This document shows, piece by piece, positions 9,688 to 17,768 of a stretch of 64,000 nucleotides of DNA. The notes beneath the pieces were generated by a model, which did no database searches, had not been told where the DNA came from, and was given only the letters and a program-made list of their open reading frames with translations. The translations under genes were made by a program, and so were the position numbers. Position 1 is the stretch's first letter. Each line of letters opens with the position of its first letter. The DNA comes from Pararoseomonas baculiformis (GTDB lineage Bacteria; Pseudomonadota; Alphaproteobacteria; Acetobacterales; Acetobacteraceae): contig NZ_JAGIZB010000004.1 of assembly GCF_017813395.1 (NCBI RefSeq), forward strand, positions 209,496-273,495, written 5' to 3'.

Positions 9688-10419
9688 ATGGACGTTGCCG
9701 TGAGCCGCCCCCCGCGCAAAGCCGCTTCCCTCCTCCATGGCACCGCTAGTGCCCCTCGCCGGGCCCGGCGCATGGCCGCCGCCCAGGCCTCCGCCTTCAT
9801 CCGCGCCCTCGCCCAGGCTAATCCGGAACCCAAGCCGGAGCTGGAATACCGGGATGCCTTTACCCTCCTGGTGGCCGTGGTTCTCTCAGCCCAGACCACG
9901 GATGTCGCGGTGAACAAGGCCACCGCCACCCTCTTCGAGGCGGCACCCGACGCCGCCGCCATGGCCCGGCTCGGGCCGGAGGGCATCGCCCCGCATATCC
10001 GCCGCATCGGGTTGTGGCAGGCCAAGGCGAAGAATGTCGCCGCCCTCGCCGAACAGCTTCTGGCGCGCCATGGCGGCGAGGTCCCGCGGGAGAGGGAGGC
10101 GCTGGAGGCCCTGCCGGGCGTCGGCCGAAAGACAGCCAATGTCGTGCTGAACGTCGCCTTCGGCGAGAACGCCATGGCGGTGGACACCCATATCTTCCGC
10201 CTGGGCAACCGCACCGGCCTGGCCCCGGGCGACACGCCCCGCGCGGTGGAGGATGCGCTGGTGAAGCGCTGCCCGCCGGAGCTGCTGCGGGATGCCCATC
10301 ACTGGCTGATCCTGCACGGGCGCTATGTCTGCAAGGCCAGGCGTCCGGAATGCTGGCACTGCGTGGCGCGGGAATTCTGCAACTACCCGGACAAGGTGGC
10401 GGGGCCGACCAGCGGCTGA
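9688..10419 (+). CDS. nth: Endonuclease III (DNA glycosylase/AP lyase)
   Basis: Base-excision repair enzyme (243 aa) that removes oxidised pyrimidines. The helix-hairpin-helix LPGVGRKTANVV contains the catalytic lysine K148, and the catalytic aspartate is D166 in AVDTHIFR. The C-terminal [4Fe-4S] cluster motif C-x6-C-x2-C-x5-C is complete (CKARRPECWHCVAREFC). A second in-frame ATG at 9772 would give a 215-residue protein, closer to E. coli Nth (211 aa), so the true start may be there. Divergent from the DUF2244 gene and convergent with the permease gene. Confidence 0.95.
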   Translation: MDVAVSRPPRKAASLLHGTASAPRRARRMAAAQASAFIRALAQANPEPKPELEYRDAFTLLVAVVLSAQTTDVAVNKATATLFEAAPDAAAMARLGPEGIAPHIRRIGLWQAKAKNVAALAEQLLARHGGEVPREREALEALPGVGRKTANVVLNVAFGENAMAVDTHIFRLGNRTGLAPGDTPRAVEDALVKRCPPELLRDAHHWLILHGRYVCKARRPECWHCVAREFCNYPDKVAGPTSG

Positions 10420-10422
10420 CGG

Positions 10423-10455
10423 AAAAGGCCCGGGGGAGCGAACTTCCCCGGGCCC
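10423..10455 (-). terminator. Rho-independent terminator of the permease gene
   Basis: A perfect 9-bp stem, GGCCCGGGG (10427-10435) with CCCCGGGCC (10446-10454). Read on the minus strand it is followed by TTTT (10426-10423). It lies 22 bases beyond the permease stop and just after the nth stop, so it ends the minus-strand gene and may also block plus-strand read-through. Confidence 0.85.
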
Positions 10456-10476
10456 TGCTGGCTTGCGCCGGGCCCC

Positions 10477-11808
10477 TCAATGCAGCGGGCGCTCGCCTCC
10501 TCCCTCGGCGATGCCATGGGCCACGCGAACGGGGTCGCGCCGGCCGATGCCGAGAAGCTGGTAGAGGCCGATCGCGGCGATGGTCGCCGTGCCGATGCCG
10601 GCAATGGAGAAGCCGCCCAGGTTCACCGTGAAGTCGCCCGAGCCCAGCACCAGCGCCACGCCGACCGTGAGAAGGTTGCGCGGGTCCGAGAAGTCCACCC
10701 GGTTATCCACCCAGAGCCGGATCATCGCCGCGGCGATCAGCCCGAAGACGATCACGGCCAGCCCGCCCAGCACCGGGCCGGGTATGGTCCGCAGCAGCGC
10801 CCCGAATTTGGGCGAGAAGCCGAGGGCGATGGCTGCCAGGGCCGCCACCACGAAGATCAGCGTGGAATAGACGCGGGTGACGGCCATGACGCCCATGTTC
10901 TCGACATAGGTGGTCACGCCCGTGCCGCCGCCGGCGCCGGAGACCATGGTGGCGATGCCGTCGCCCAGGAAACCACGGCCGATATAGGGGTCGAGGTTGC
11001 GGCCGGTCATGGCGCCGATGGCCTTGATGTGCCCCAGATTCTCCGCGACCAGGATGAACGCCACCGGGGCGATCAGCAGCATCGCGCCCGCCTCGAAGCT
11101 TGGGCTGTGGAAGGTGGGCACGCCGATCCAGGGCGCGGAGGCGAGCTCCGCGAAGGAGATGGGCGGCAGCAGCCCCATCACATTGCCGATGAGCAGATAG
11201 GCCACATAGCCGCATGCGATGCCGGCCAGGATGGAGATGCGGCGGATGGCGAGCGGTGCATAGACGGCGATCAGTGCCGTGGCGATCAGCGTCGTCAGCG
11301 CCACCACCACATGCGGCCCCGCACCCTGGATGCCCTTCACCGCCACCGGGGCGAGGTTCAGGCCGATGGCCGCGCCCACGGCGCCGGTCACGGCGGGGGG
11401 CATCAACCGCTCGATCCAGTTGGAGCCGGTGAACATCACCAGCACGCCAATGGCGGCATAGAGTGCGCCACAGGCAATGATGCCGCCCAGCGCCGGGCCG
11501 ATATTCGGGTTGGGGCCGGAACCCGCATAGCCCGTGACCGCGATCACCACCGCGATGAAGGAGAAGGAGGAACCGAGATAGCTCGGCACCCGGCCGCCCA
11601 CGAGCAGGAAGAAGATCAGCGTGCCGATGCCTGAGAAGAGGATGGCGAGGTTCGGATCGAACCCCATCAGCAGCGGCCCGAGAATGGTGGAGCCCGACAT
11701 GGCGACCAGGTGCTGGATACCCAGGACGCCGGTGGTGCCCCAGGGCAGCCGTTCTTCAGGCGGGACGACAGGGCCGCGGGCGAGCGGCCAGCTGGGGAAG
11801 AACGACAT
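10477..11808 (-). CDS. NCS2-family uracil/xanthine permease
   Basis: Inner-membrane nucleobase:cation symporter (443 aa) of the nucleobase-ascorbate (UraA/PbuX) family. About 12-14 hydrophobic segments are visible. Family marks include the start WGTTGVLGIQHLVAMSGSTI, the VPSYLGSSFSF region, and a segment ending in GAGGGTGVTTYVENMGVMAVTRV that matches the NCS2 signature around the substrate site. Similarity looks closer to UraA-type transporters than to xanthine/urate permeases, but the substrate is not certain. It stands alone, ends in a strong terminator, and starts 147 bases from the mvaB stop. Confidence 0.87.
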   Translation of the reverse strand: MSFFPSWPLARGPVVPPEERLPWGTTGVLGIQHLVAMSGSTILGPLLMGFDPNLAILFSGIGTLIFFLLVGGRVPSYLGSSFSFIAVVIAVTGYAGSGPNPNIGPALGGIIACGALYAAIGVLVMFTGSNWIERLMPPAVTGAVGAAIGLNLAPVAVKGIQGAGPHVVVALTTLIATALIAVYAPLAIRRISILAGIACGYVAYLLIGNVMGLLPPISFAELASAPWIGVPTFHSPSFEAGAMLLIAPVAFILVAENLGHIKAIGAMTGRNLDPYIGRGFLGDGIATMVSGAGGGTGVTTYVENMGVMAVTRVYSTLIFVVAALAAIALGFSPKFGALLRTIPGPVLGGLAVIVFGLIAAAMIRLWVDNRVDFSDPRNLLTVGVALVLGSGDFTVNLGGFSIAGIGTATIAAIGLYQLLGIGRRDPVRVAHGIAEGGGERPLH

Positions 11809-11955
11809 GCCGGGCAGTCCTTGCGGAATCGGGAACAGGAAGGGGAGCCATGCTGGCCGAGGCGGGCGGGCTCCCCAAGCCGTTCGGCCGGGGCAAGGGC
11901 ATTCGGATGATCGGGTGATGCGCGCCGGTTACGCCCGGCGCGTCACCGCCAGCGT

Positions 11956-12858
11956 TCAGGCCGCGCGCCGCACCGCCGGCACGCCGCGCAGCCGCCCGCC
12001 GGGCGTGCCGCCCGGTACGGCGGCGGCGATATCGGCGGCCTCCAGCAGCCTGTTCCAGTCGATCCCGGTCTCCACCCCCATGCGGCGGAACAGCCAGACC
12101 ACATCCTCGGTCGCCACATTGCCCGTGGCGCCGGGGGCGAAGGGGCAACCGCCCAGGCCGCCGGCCGCGGAATCGAAGATCCGCACCCCCGCCTCCCAGG
12201 CCGCGGAGACATTGGCCACGCCCATGCCGTAGGTGTCATGGCCATGGAAGGCGAAGCGCTCACCCCAGAGATGGTGGGCGCGCTCGAACATGCGGCGCAC
12301 CTGGTCCGGGGAAGCATTGCCGGTGGTGTCGGCCAGGGCGATCTCCATGCCCGGGTCGAGCGCGACGATCCGCTCCACCCAGCCCAGTGCCTCATCCTCG
12401 GGCACCACGCCCTCGAAGGGGCAATGGAAGACGGTCGAGAGATTGAACCGCACCAGCAGTCCCGCAGCCTTCGAATCCCGCACGATCGCGGCGAGGTCGG
12501 CGAAGGACTCCTCGCGCGTGCGGTTCAGGTTGGACCTGTTGTGGCTCTCGGTGGCCGACATGAAGAGGCCCAGCCGCTGCGCGCCGGACTTCGCCGCCAG
12601 CTCGAAGCCCTTGCGGTTCGGCACCAGCACGGTGGATTCCAGCCCGGGGAGCTCCAGCGCCGCCTTCAGCACCTCGCCCGTATCCGCCATCTGCGGCACG
12701 GCTCTGGGGGAGACGAAGGAGCCGATCTCCATCCGCCGGATGCCGGCGGCATGGAGGGCGCGGACGATGGCGATCTTCGTCTCGGTCGGGACGAAGGGGC
12801 CAATGGATTGCAGCCCGTCGCGCGGGGCGACGTCGCTGATGATGGCGCGCTCGTTCAT
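11956..12858 (-). CDS. mvaB: Hydroxymethylglutaryl-CoA lyase
   Basis: TIM-barrel lyase (300 aa) that splits 3-hydroxy-3-methylglutaryl-CoA into acetyl-CoA and acetoacetate. The start ISDVAPRDGLQ contains the conserved R-D metal-site pair. FHGHDTYGMGVANV supplies the metal-binding histidines, and GGLGGCPFAPGATGN carries the catalytic-loop cysteine. The start overlaps the upstream CoA-transferase stop (ATGA), so the two are co-translated. The pairing suggests activation of a 3-hydroxy-3-methyl acid followed by cleavage. No leucine-degradation genes (MCC, isovaleryl-CoA dehydrogenase) are adjacent. Confidence 0.9.
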   Translation of the reverse strand: MNERAIISDVAPRDGLQSIGPFVPTETKIAIVRALHAAGIRRMEIGSFVSPRAVPQMADTGEVLKAALELPGLESTVLVPNRKGFELAAKSGAQRLGLFMSATESHNRSNLNRTREESFADLAAIVRDSKAAGLLVRFNLSTVFHCPFEGVVPEDEALGWVERIVALDPGMEIALADTTGNASPDQVRRMFERAHHLWGERFAFHGHDTYGMGVANVSAAWEAGVRIFDSAAGGLGGCPFAPGATGNVATEDVVWLFRRMGVETGIDWNRLLEAADIAAAVPGGTPGGRLRGVPAVRRAA

Positions 12859-14084
12859 GGCGCTTCCTCGCTCTTCTTCTCGTTCAGAAGGGTGCCGAAG
12901 ACATGGTCATTGTGCTGGCCCACCGCAGGGCCGGGCCAGCGTACCATGTCGCGCGGTGCCACGCCCTCGAAGCGGAAGGGGGCGGCGGGGTGGGGCACAT
13001 CGGCGCCCACCAGCGGATCCGGCACGTTCAGCATCATGTCCCGGGCCTGGAAATGCGGGTCCTCGACGCAGTCCCGCATGTCATAGAGGCGGGAGCATGG
13101 CACCTGCACGGCTTCCAGCGCCTCCTGCGCCTCCTTGGCGGGCAGTGTCCGGGTCCAGGCGGCGATGGCCTCGTCCAGCTCGGCGGCATGGGCGCATCGG
13201 CCGGAATTGCTGGCCATGCGCGGGTCATCGGCCAGGTCCGGGCGGCCGATGCGCGTCATCAGGCGGCGGTAGATCAGGTCCGAATTGCCCGCCACCGCCA
13301 GCCATTTCCCATCGGCGCAGGGATAGGTGTTGGTGGGCGCGGCGCTGGGCAGCGCAGCGCCCATGGGCTGCCGGATGCGGCCGAGCAGCCCATATTCCGG
13401 CAGCATCCCCTCCATCAGCGAGAAAACCGAGCTGACGAGGTCGAGGTCGATGGTCGTCCCCTTCCCCTCCGGGTTCCGGTCCCGCCCCCAGCAGGCGGAA
13501 ACAAGGGCAAGGGCGGCATACATGCCCGCGAGGTCGTCGCTGATCGAGACGCCGCAGCGTGGCGGGGGCAGGTCGGTCTGGCCGGGATTGGCGGTCAGGT
13601 GGCGCAGCCCGCCCATCGCCTCGCCGATGGCGCCAAAGGCCGGCTTGTCGCGATAGGGCCCGTCCTGGCCGTAGCCGGAGACGCGGGCGATGACGAGGCG
13701 CGGATTCTCTGCCCGCAGCGCATCCGGCCCGAGGCCGATCCGTTCCAGGTAGCCGGGGCGGAAATTCTCCACCAGCGCGTCGGCACGGGCGCAGAGCGCC
13801 TTCACCCGCCGCTGCCCCTCCTCGCTCTTCAGGTCGAGCGTGACGGAGAGCTTGTTGCGGCCATGGATGCTGAACCACACCGCATGGCCGTTCATCCTGG
13901 CGCCCCAGTCCCGGTGCGGGTCGCCCTCCGGCGGCTCCACCTTGATGACCTCGGCCCCGAGATCGGCGAGCAGGCGCGTGGCGAAGGGAGCGGCGATGTA
14001 GTGCCCCAGCTCGACCACGCGCAGCCCCGTGAGCGGCAGGCGCGGGTCTTCCGGCGGTGCGTTGGGGCCGGTCTGGTCCGGCAT
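12855..14084 (-). CDS. Family III (CaiB/BaiF) CoA transferase
   Basis: Cytosolic CoA transferase (409 aa) that moves CoA between carboxylic acids through an enzyme-bound aspartyl-CoA. The N-terminal LTGLRVVELGHYIAAPFATR and LADLGAEVIKVEPPEGD are the typical family opening. ALVENFRPGYLERIGLG leads to the region with the catalytic aspartate, and SGYGQDGPY is also conserved. It overlaps mvaB by 4 bases. The human relative SUGCT and bacterial partners of HMG-CoA lyase suggest a glutarate/HMG-type acid as acceptor, which is inference. Start ATG at 14084, length normal. Confidence 0.87.
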   Translation of the reverse strand: MPDQTGPNAPPEDPRLPLTGLRVVELGHYIAAPFATRLLADLGAEVIKVEPPEGDPHRDWGARMNGHAVWFSIHGRNKLSVTLDLKSEEGQRRVKALCARADALVENFRPGYLERIGLGPDALRAENPRLVIARVSGYGQDGPYRDKPAFGAIGEAMGGLRHLTANPGQTDLPPPRCGVSISDDLAGMYAALALVSACWGRDRNPEGKGTTIDLDLVSSVFSLMEGMLPEYGLLGRIRQPMGAALPSAAPTNTYPCADGKWLAVAGNSDLIYRRLMTRIGRPDLADDPRMASNSGRCAHAAELDEAIAAWTRTLPAKEAQEALEAVQVPCSRLYDMRDCVEDPHFQARDMMLNVPDPLVGADVPHPAAPFRFEGVAPRDMVRWPGPAVGQHNDHVFGTLLNEKKSEEAP

Positions 14085-14159
14085 GGGCGATCCTCCTGAG
14101 TCCCGCCGATGTTCCCCGGCGGGACGGGGCTGGCAAGGGGGCCGGGGCGCCCCCGGGCG

Positions 14160-15140
14160 TCAGGCCGCGCGGAACAGGGGCGCCAGGCGGCCCCGGATGC
14201 GCTCCAGCACCGTCGCACCCTCCGTATCCGGGGTGAAGGCCTGGCCCGTGATGGTCTCGAAGGCCTCCACATAGACGGCGGCCGTGTCGATGAGCATTCC
14301 CTCCGGGATCTCGGGTATGGGATCGTTGTAGGGATCGCAGCGCGCAGCGACCCAGGAGCGGACGAAGTCCTTGTCGAAGCTCTCGGGCTTCCCGCCGGCC
14401 TCGAAACGCGCCTCGTAGGTCGCTGCCTTCCAGTAGCGGCTGCTGTCGGGGGTGTGGATCTCGTCGGCCAGCACGATCCGGCCATCCGGGTCCGTGCCGA
14501 ACTCGTATTTCGTGTCCGCCAGGATCAGCCCGCGCTCCGCCGCCATGGCCTGGCCCCGGGCGAAGAGCGAGAGGGCGTAGTGGCTCAGCTGCTCCCACTG
14601 GGCGGCGGTCAGCAGCCCGCGCTCCAGGATCTCGGCCGGGGTCAGCGGCTCGTCATGGCCGCCATCGAAGGCCTTGCTGGTGGGGGTGATGACGGGCGCG
14701 GGCAGGCGCTGGTTGTCCCGCATGCCGTCGGGCAGGCGCATCCCGTACATCTCGCGCTGCCCGGCCTTGTAGAGGGTGAGGATGGAGGTGCCGGTGGTGC
14801 CGGCCAGGTAGCCGCGCACCACGATCTCCACCGGCAGGATGTCCAGCCGCTGGCCGATGACCACGTTCGGGTCCGGATACTCCAGCACATGGTTCGGGCA
14901 GATGTCCCGCGTGTGCTCGAACCAGTGCCGCGCCGTCTGGGTCAGCACCTGGCCCTTGAAGGGCACGGCGCAGAGGATGCGGTCGAAGGCGCTGAGCCGG
15001 TCGGTCGCGATGATCACGCGGCGGCCATCGGGCAGGTCGTAATTGTCCCGCACCTTGCCGCTGTAGTGCTTGGGCAGTTCCGGGATGGTGGCGTCGCGCA
15101 GCACGCGATGCGCCTGCGCGCGGAGGATGGCGGGGTCCAT
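14160..15140 (-). CDS. purC: SAICAR synthetase (long form)
   Basis: Phosphoribosylaminoimidazole-succinocarboxamide synthase (326 aa), purine biosynthesis. [26 protein letters not shown] is the conserved ATP-binding start, and the domain continues with [17 protein letters not shown] signature-like [11 protein letters not shown] and [14 protein letters not shown] are present. At 326 residues it is much longer than the ~240-255 residue bacterial PurC and resembles the yeast Ade1-type form. Some alphaproteobacteria carry this in addition to, or in place of, the short type. It is divergent from hemN and not linked to other pur genes here. Confidence 0.93.
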   Translation of the reverse strand: MDPAILRAQAHRVLRDATIPELPKHYSGKVRDNYDLPDGRRVIIATDRLSAFDRILCAVPFKGQVLTQTARHWFEHTRDICPNHVLEYPDPNVVIGQRLDILPVEIVVRGYLAGTTGTSILTLYKAGQREMYGMRLPDGMRDNQRLPAPVITPTSKAFDGGHDEPLTPAEILERGLLTAAQWEQLSHYALSLFARGQAMAAERGLILADTKYEFGTDPDGRIVLADEIHTPDSSRYWKAATYEARFEAGGKPESFDKDFVRSWVAARCDPYNDPIPEIPEGMLIDTAAVYVEAFETITGQAFTPDTEGATVLERIRGRLAPLFRAA

Positions 15141-15216
15141 GAGGCTCGATCCCTGGAACGGCTTGGTGCAGGCCCCTTAGCCCTTCGGGCCGCGCCTGTC
15201 AGGCGGGCCTGGCCCT

Positions 15217-15230
15217 TTGACCTGCATCAA
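15217..15230 (+). promoter_or_regulatory. FNR/Anr-type box upstream of hemN
   Basis: TTGACCTGCATCAA matches the FNR consensus TTGATnnnnATCAA in nine of ten positions. It is centred about 42 bases before the hemN ATG, in the purC-hemN divergent gap. Anaerobic coproporphyrinogen oxidase genes are classic FNR/FnrL targets. A TATCGC at 15253-15258 could serve as the -10. With the box at -41.5 the transcript would begin at or next to the start codon. Confidence 0.7.
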
Positions 15231-15265
15231 GGCCACTGGCCCGCACGCGCGGTATCGCCGGGGCC

Positions 15266-16621
15266 ATGACCTCCCCGGCCGTGAACACCCCATCCCGCGC
15301 GCTGCTGGCGCTCGCCGAGGCGCGGGTGCCCCGCTACACGAGCTACCCCACCGCGGCGCAGTTCGGACCGCTTGGGGAGGCCGAATACCGCGGCTGGCTG
15401 CGCGAGGGGATCGGGCCGAAGGACGCGCTCTCCCTCTACCTGCATGTTCCCTATTGCAGGGAGCTCTGCTGGTACTGCGCCTGCCACGCCAAGCCCACGC
15501 GCTCCGCCGCGCGGATCGAAGCCTTCGCCGATGCGCTGGAGGCCGAGGCGGCGCTGCTGGCCGATGTCCTCCCCGCCCATGGCGGCATCTCCCACCTGCA
15601 TTTCGGCGGCGGCACGCCCTCCATCATCGGGCCGGTGCGGATGATGACGATGATGCGCCAGCTGCGCGCCCGCTTCGGCATCCGCCCCGGTGCGGAGATC
15701 GCCATCGAGCTGGACCCGCGCACCCTGGACGAGCCGATGGTGGACATGCTCGGCGCGCTCGGCTTCAACCGCGCCAGCCTGGGCGTGCAGGATGTATCAC
15801 CGGAGGTCCAGGCGCGGATCGGCCGCCCCCAGCCGGCCGAACTGGTGGCCGTGGCCGTGGACCGCCTGCGCGCCGCCGGGATCGGGGCGATCAACATCGA
15901 CCTGATGTATGGCCTGCCCACCCAGACGGTGGAGCATGTGAAGGCCAGCGCCCGCTTCGCGGCCTCACTGGGCGCGGACCGGGTTGCCGTCTTCGGCTAT
16001 GCCCATGTGGCCTGGATGAAGCCGCACCAGAACGCCATCGACGCCGCCACGCTCCCGGGCATCGAGGCCAGGCTGGAACAGGCGGAGGCCGCCGAGGCCG
16101 TGCTGGCCCGCGCGGGCTACATGGCGCTGGGGCTGGACCATTTCGCCCGGCCCGGCGACCCGCTGGCCCGGGCCGCCGCCGGCGGGCAGCTGCGCCGCAA
16201 CTTCCAGGGCTACACGACGGATGCCGCCCCCGTGCTGCTCGGCCTCGGCCCCTCCGCGATCGGCACCCTGCCGGGCGGCCATGCGCAGAACCTGCTGGAT
16301 GAGCGCGCCCACGCCGCCGCGGTGGCCGAGGGGCACCTCCCCATCGCCCGCGGCGTGGCGGTGACGCCGGAGGATCGCTGGCGGGCCCGGATGATCGAAC
16401 GCCTGATGTGCGACTTCGCGCTGGATCTGCACGAGGTGCCCGCCGAAGCCCTGGGCACCGCCCTGCAACGCATGGCGCCGCTGGCGGCCCAGGGGCTGGT
16501 GGAGGTGGAGGAGGGACGCCTGGCCGTCACCACCTCCGGGCGCCGGTTCGTGCGGCAGGTGGCGGCCTGCTTCGACGCCTATCTGGCGCCCTCCGCCATG
16601 CGGCATTCCCCGGCGGTATAG
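15266..16621 (+). CDS. hemN: Oxygen-independent coproporphyrinogen III oxidase
   Basis: Radical-SAM enzyme (451 aa) that decarboxylates coproporphyrinogen III to protoporphyrinogen IX without oxygen. The start VPRYTSYPTAAQFG is the HemN-specific opening. The cluster motif CxxxCxxCxC is C64, C68, C71, C73 (CRELCWYCAC). LHFGGGTPS and the C-terminal HemN domain (GLDHFARPGDPL) follow. The YTSYPTA opening separates it from HemW-like proteins. Weak or no Shine-Dalgarno precedes the ATG, which agrees with a possibly leaderless message. Its expression is probably induced by low oxygen through the box upstream. Confidence 0.94.
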   Translation: MTSPAVNTPSRALLALAEARVPRYTSYPTAAQFGPLGEAEYRGWLREGIGPKDALSLYLHVPYCRELCWYCACHAKPTRSAARIEAFADALEAEAALLADVLPAHGGISHLHFGGGTPSIIGPVRMMTMMRQLRARFGIRPGAEIAIELDPRTLDEPMVDMLGALGFNRASLGVQDVSPEVQARIGRPQPAELVAVAVDRLRAAGIGAINIDLMYGLPTQTVEHVKASARFAASLGADRVAVFGYAHVAWMKPHQNAIDAATLPGIEARLEQAEAAEAVLARAGYMALGLDHFARPGDPLARAAAGGQLRRNFQGYTTDAAPVLLGLGPSAIGTLPGGHAQNLLDERAHAAAVAEGHLPIARGVAVTPEDRWRARMIERLMCDFALDLHEVPAEALGTALQRMAPLAAQGLVEVEEGRLAVTTSGRRFVRQVAACFDAYLAPSAMRHSPAV

Positions 16622-16637
16622 GCCCGGGAAGGCGCCC

Positions 16638-17768
16638 TTACCCGCGCCGGATCGCCACCGCCAATCCCATCCCGCTCAGGACCAGCCCGGCCAGGAAGAC
16701 GGGGGCGTGCGCGTTCCCGGTCGCCGCGAAGAGCCAAGCCAGGGCATAGCCGGTGGCGGCCTGGGCGGCGGCATAGACGGCCGTGGCGCGGGCCCAGGCA
16801 GGGCCGGTGCCGGGGCCCAGGATGCCGCGCAGGCGTCCCAGCGCCACGGCGGAAATGCCGACGCCGGAGAAGCCCGAAAGGAGGGCGGCGGGGATGACCG
16901 CCGCGGGATGCGGCAGCAGCGCCGCGCCGAGGGCACCGGCCTGGGCGGCCATCCACAGGGCCATGGCCCAGCGCCCGAGCCGATCCGCCACGCGCCCGCC
17001 GCCGAGAGTGCCGATCACGGCGCCCAGGCCGAACAGGGCCCAGACCAGGCCGCCCGCGGCGATGCCCATGCCATGCCCGCGCACGGCGAGATCCGCCAGA
17101 TAGACCATGGGCGGCGTCATGCCCGCCGCCGAGAGGCCATAGGCCAGGATGATGGCCCCGACAGGCCCCTGCCCTCCCGCCCCGCGCGGAGCGGCGGGCG
17201 GAAGCGCGGGCGGATCCGGCCATCGCGGATGGGCGAAGGCCCAGAGAGCGGCCGAGAGCAGGCCGAGGCCGAGCCAGGCCGCGGCCACGCCGGCGGAGAG
17301 CAGCGCGGGCAGGAGCAGCGAGGCGGCGATGACCCCCACCCCCACCCCGGCGATGACGATGCCGCCCGCGGCGCCCCGCCGCCCATCGGGGGTGACGGCC
17401 TGCACCGCCGGCCCGGCGAGGGAGATGGCGATGCCGCCCGCAATGCCGGCCACGCAGCGCCAGGGCGCGAGCCAGGCAAAGCCGAGGGGCAAGGCACAGG
17501 CGAGGAAGGACAGGGTGGCCAGCGCCATGGCGATGTCCAGCGCCCGCCGCACGCCCAGCGCCCCGCCAAGGCGGGTGGCTGACAGCGCGCCGATGAGATG
17601 CCCGGCGAAGGTGGTGGCGCCCAGGGCCCCGGCCTCGCCCCCTCCCACCCAGCCAGCCGCGACCAGGGCCGGGAAAAGGGGCACATAGCCGAAGCGGGCC
17701 AGGCCGATGGTGGTGCACAGGGCGGCGGCGCCGGCCAGGGACGAGGCGAAGGGCGCGCGCGGCGTCAT
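16638..17768 (-). CDS. YbfB/YjiJ-family MFS transporter
   Basis: Predicted inner-membrane transporter (376 aa) with about 12 hydrophobic segments. The opening with GLARFGYVPLFPALV and the GHLIGALSATRLGG segment are typical of the YbfB/YjiJ branch of the major facilitator superfamily. It overlaps the histidine kinase stop by 4 bases (ATGA), so it is the last gene of the two-component operon and may be under its control. Substrate unknown. Convergent with hemN, 16 bases apart. Confidence 0.82.
   Translation of the reverse strand: MTPRAPFASSLAGAAALCTTIGLARFGYVPLFPALVAAGWVGGGEAGALGATTFAGHLIGALSATRLGGALGVRRALDIAMALATLSFLACALPLGFAWLAPWRCVAGIAGGIAISLAGPAVQAVTPDGRRGAAGGIVIAGVGVGVIAASLLLPALLSAGVAAAWLGLGLLSAALWAFAHPRWPDPPALPPAAPRGAGGQGPVGAIILAYGLSAAGMTPPMVYLADLAVRGHGMGIAAGGLVWALFGLGAVIGTLGGGRVADRLGRWAMALWMAAQAGALGAALLPHPAAVIPAALLSGFSGVGISAVALGRLRGILGPGTGPAWARATAVYAAAQAATGYALAWLFAATGNAHAPVFLAGLVLSGMGLAVAIRRG

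Noticed and set aside
16621..16638. Missing terminator between hemN and the convergent MFS gene as a sign of a frameshift
   Set aside because: Both genes have normal ends and lengths; short convergent gaps are common in this window.
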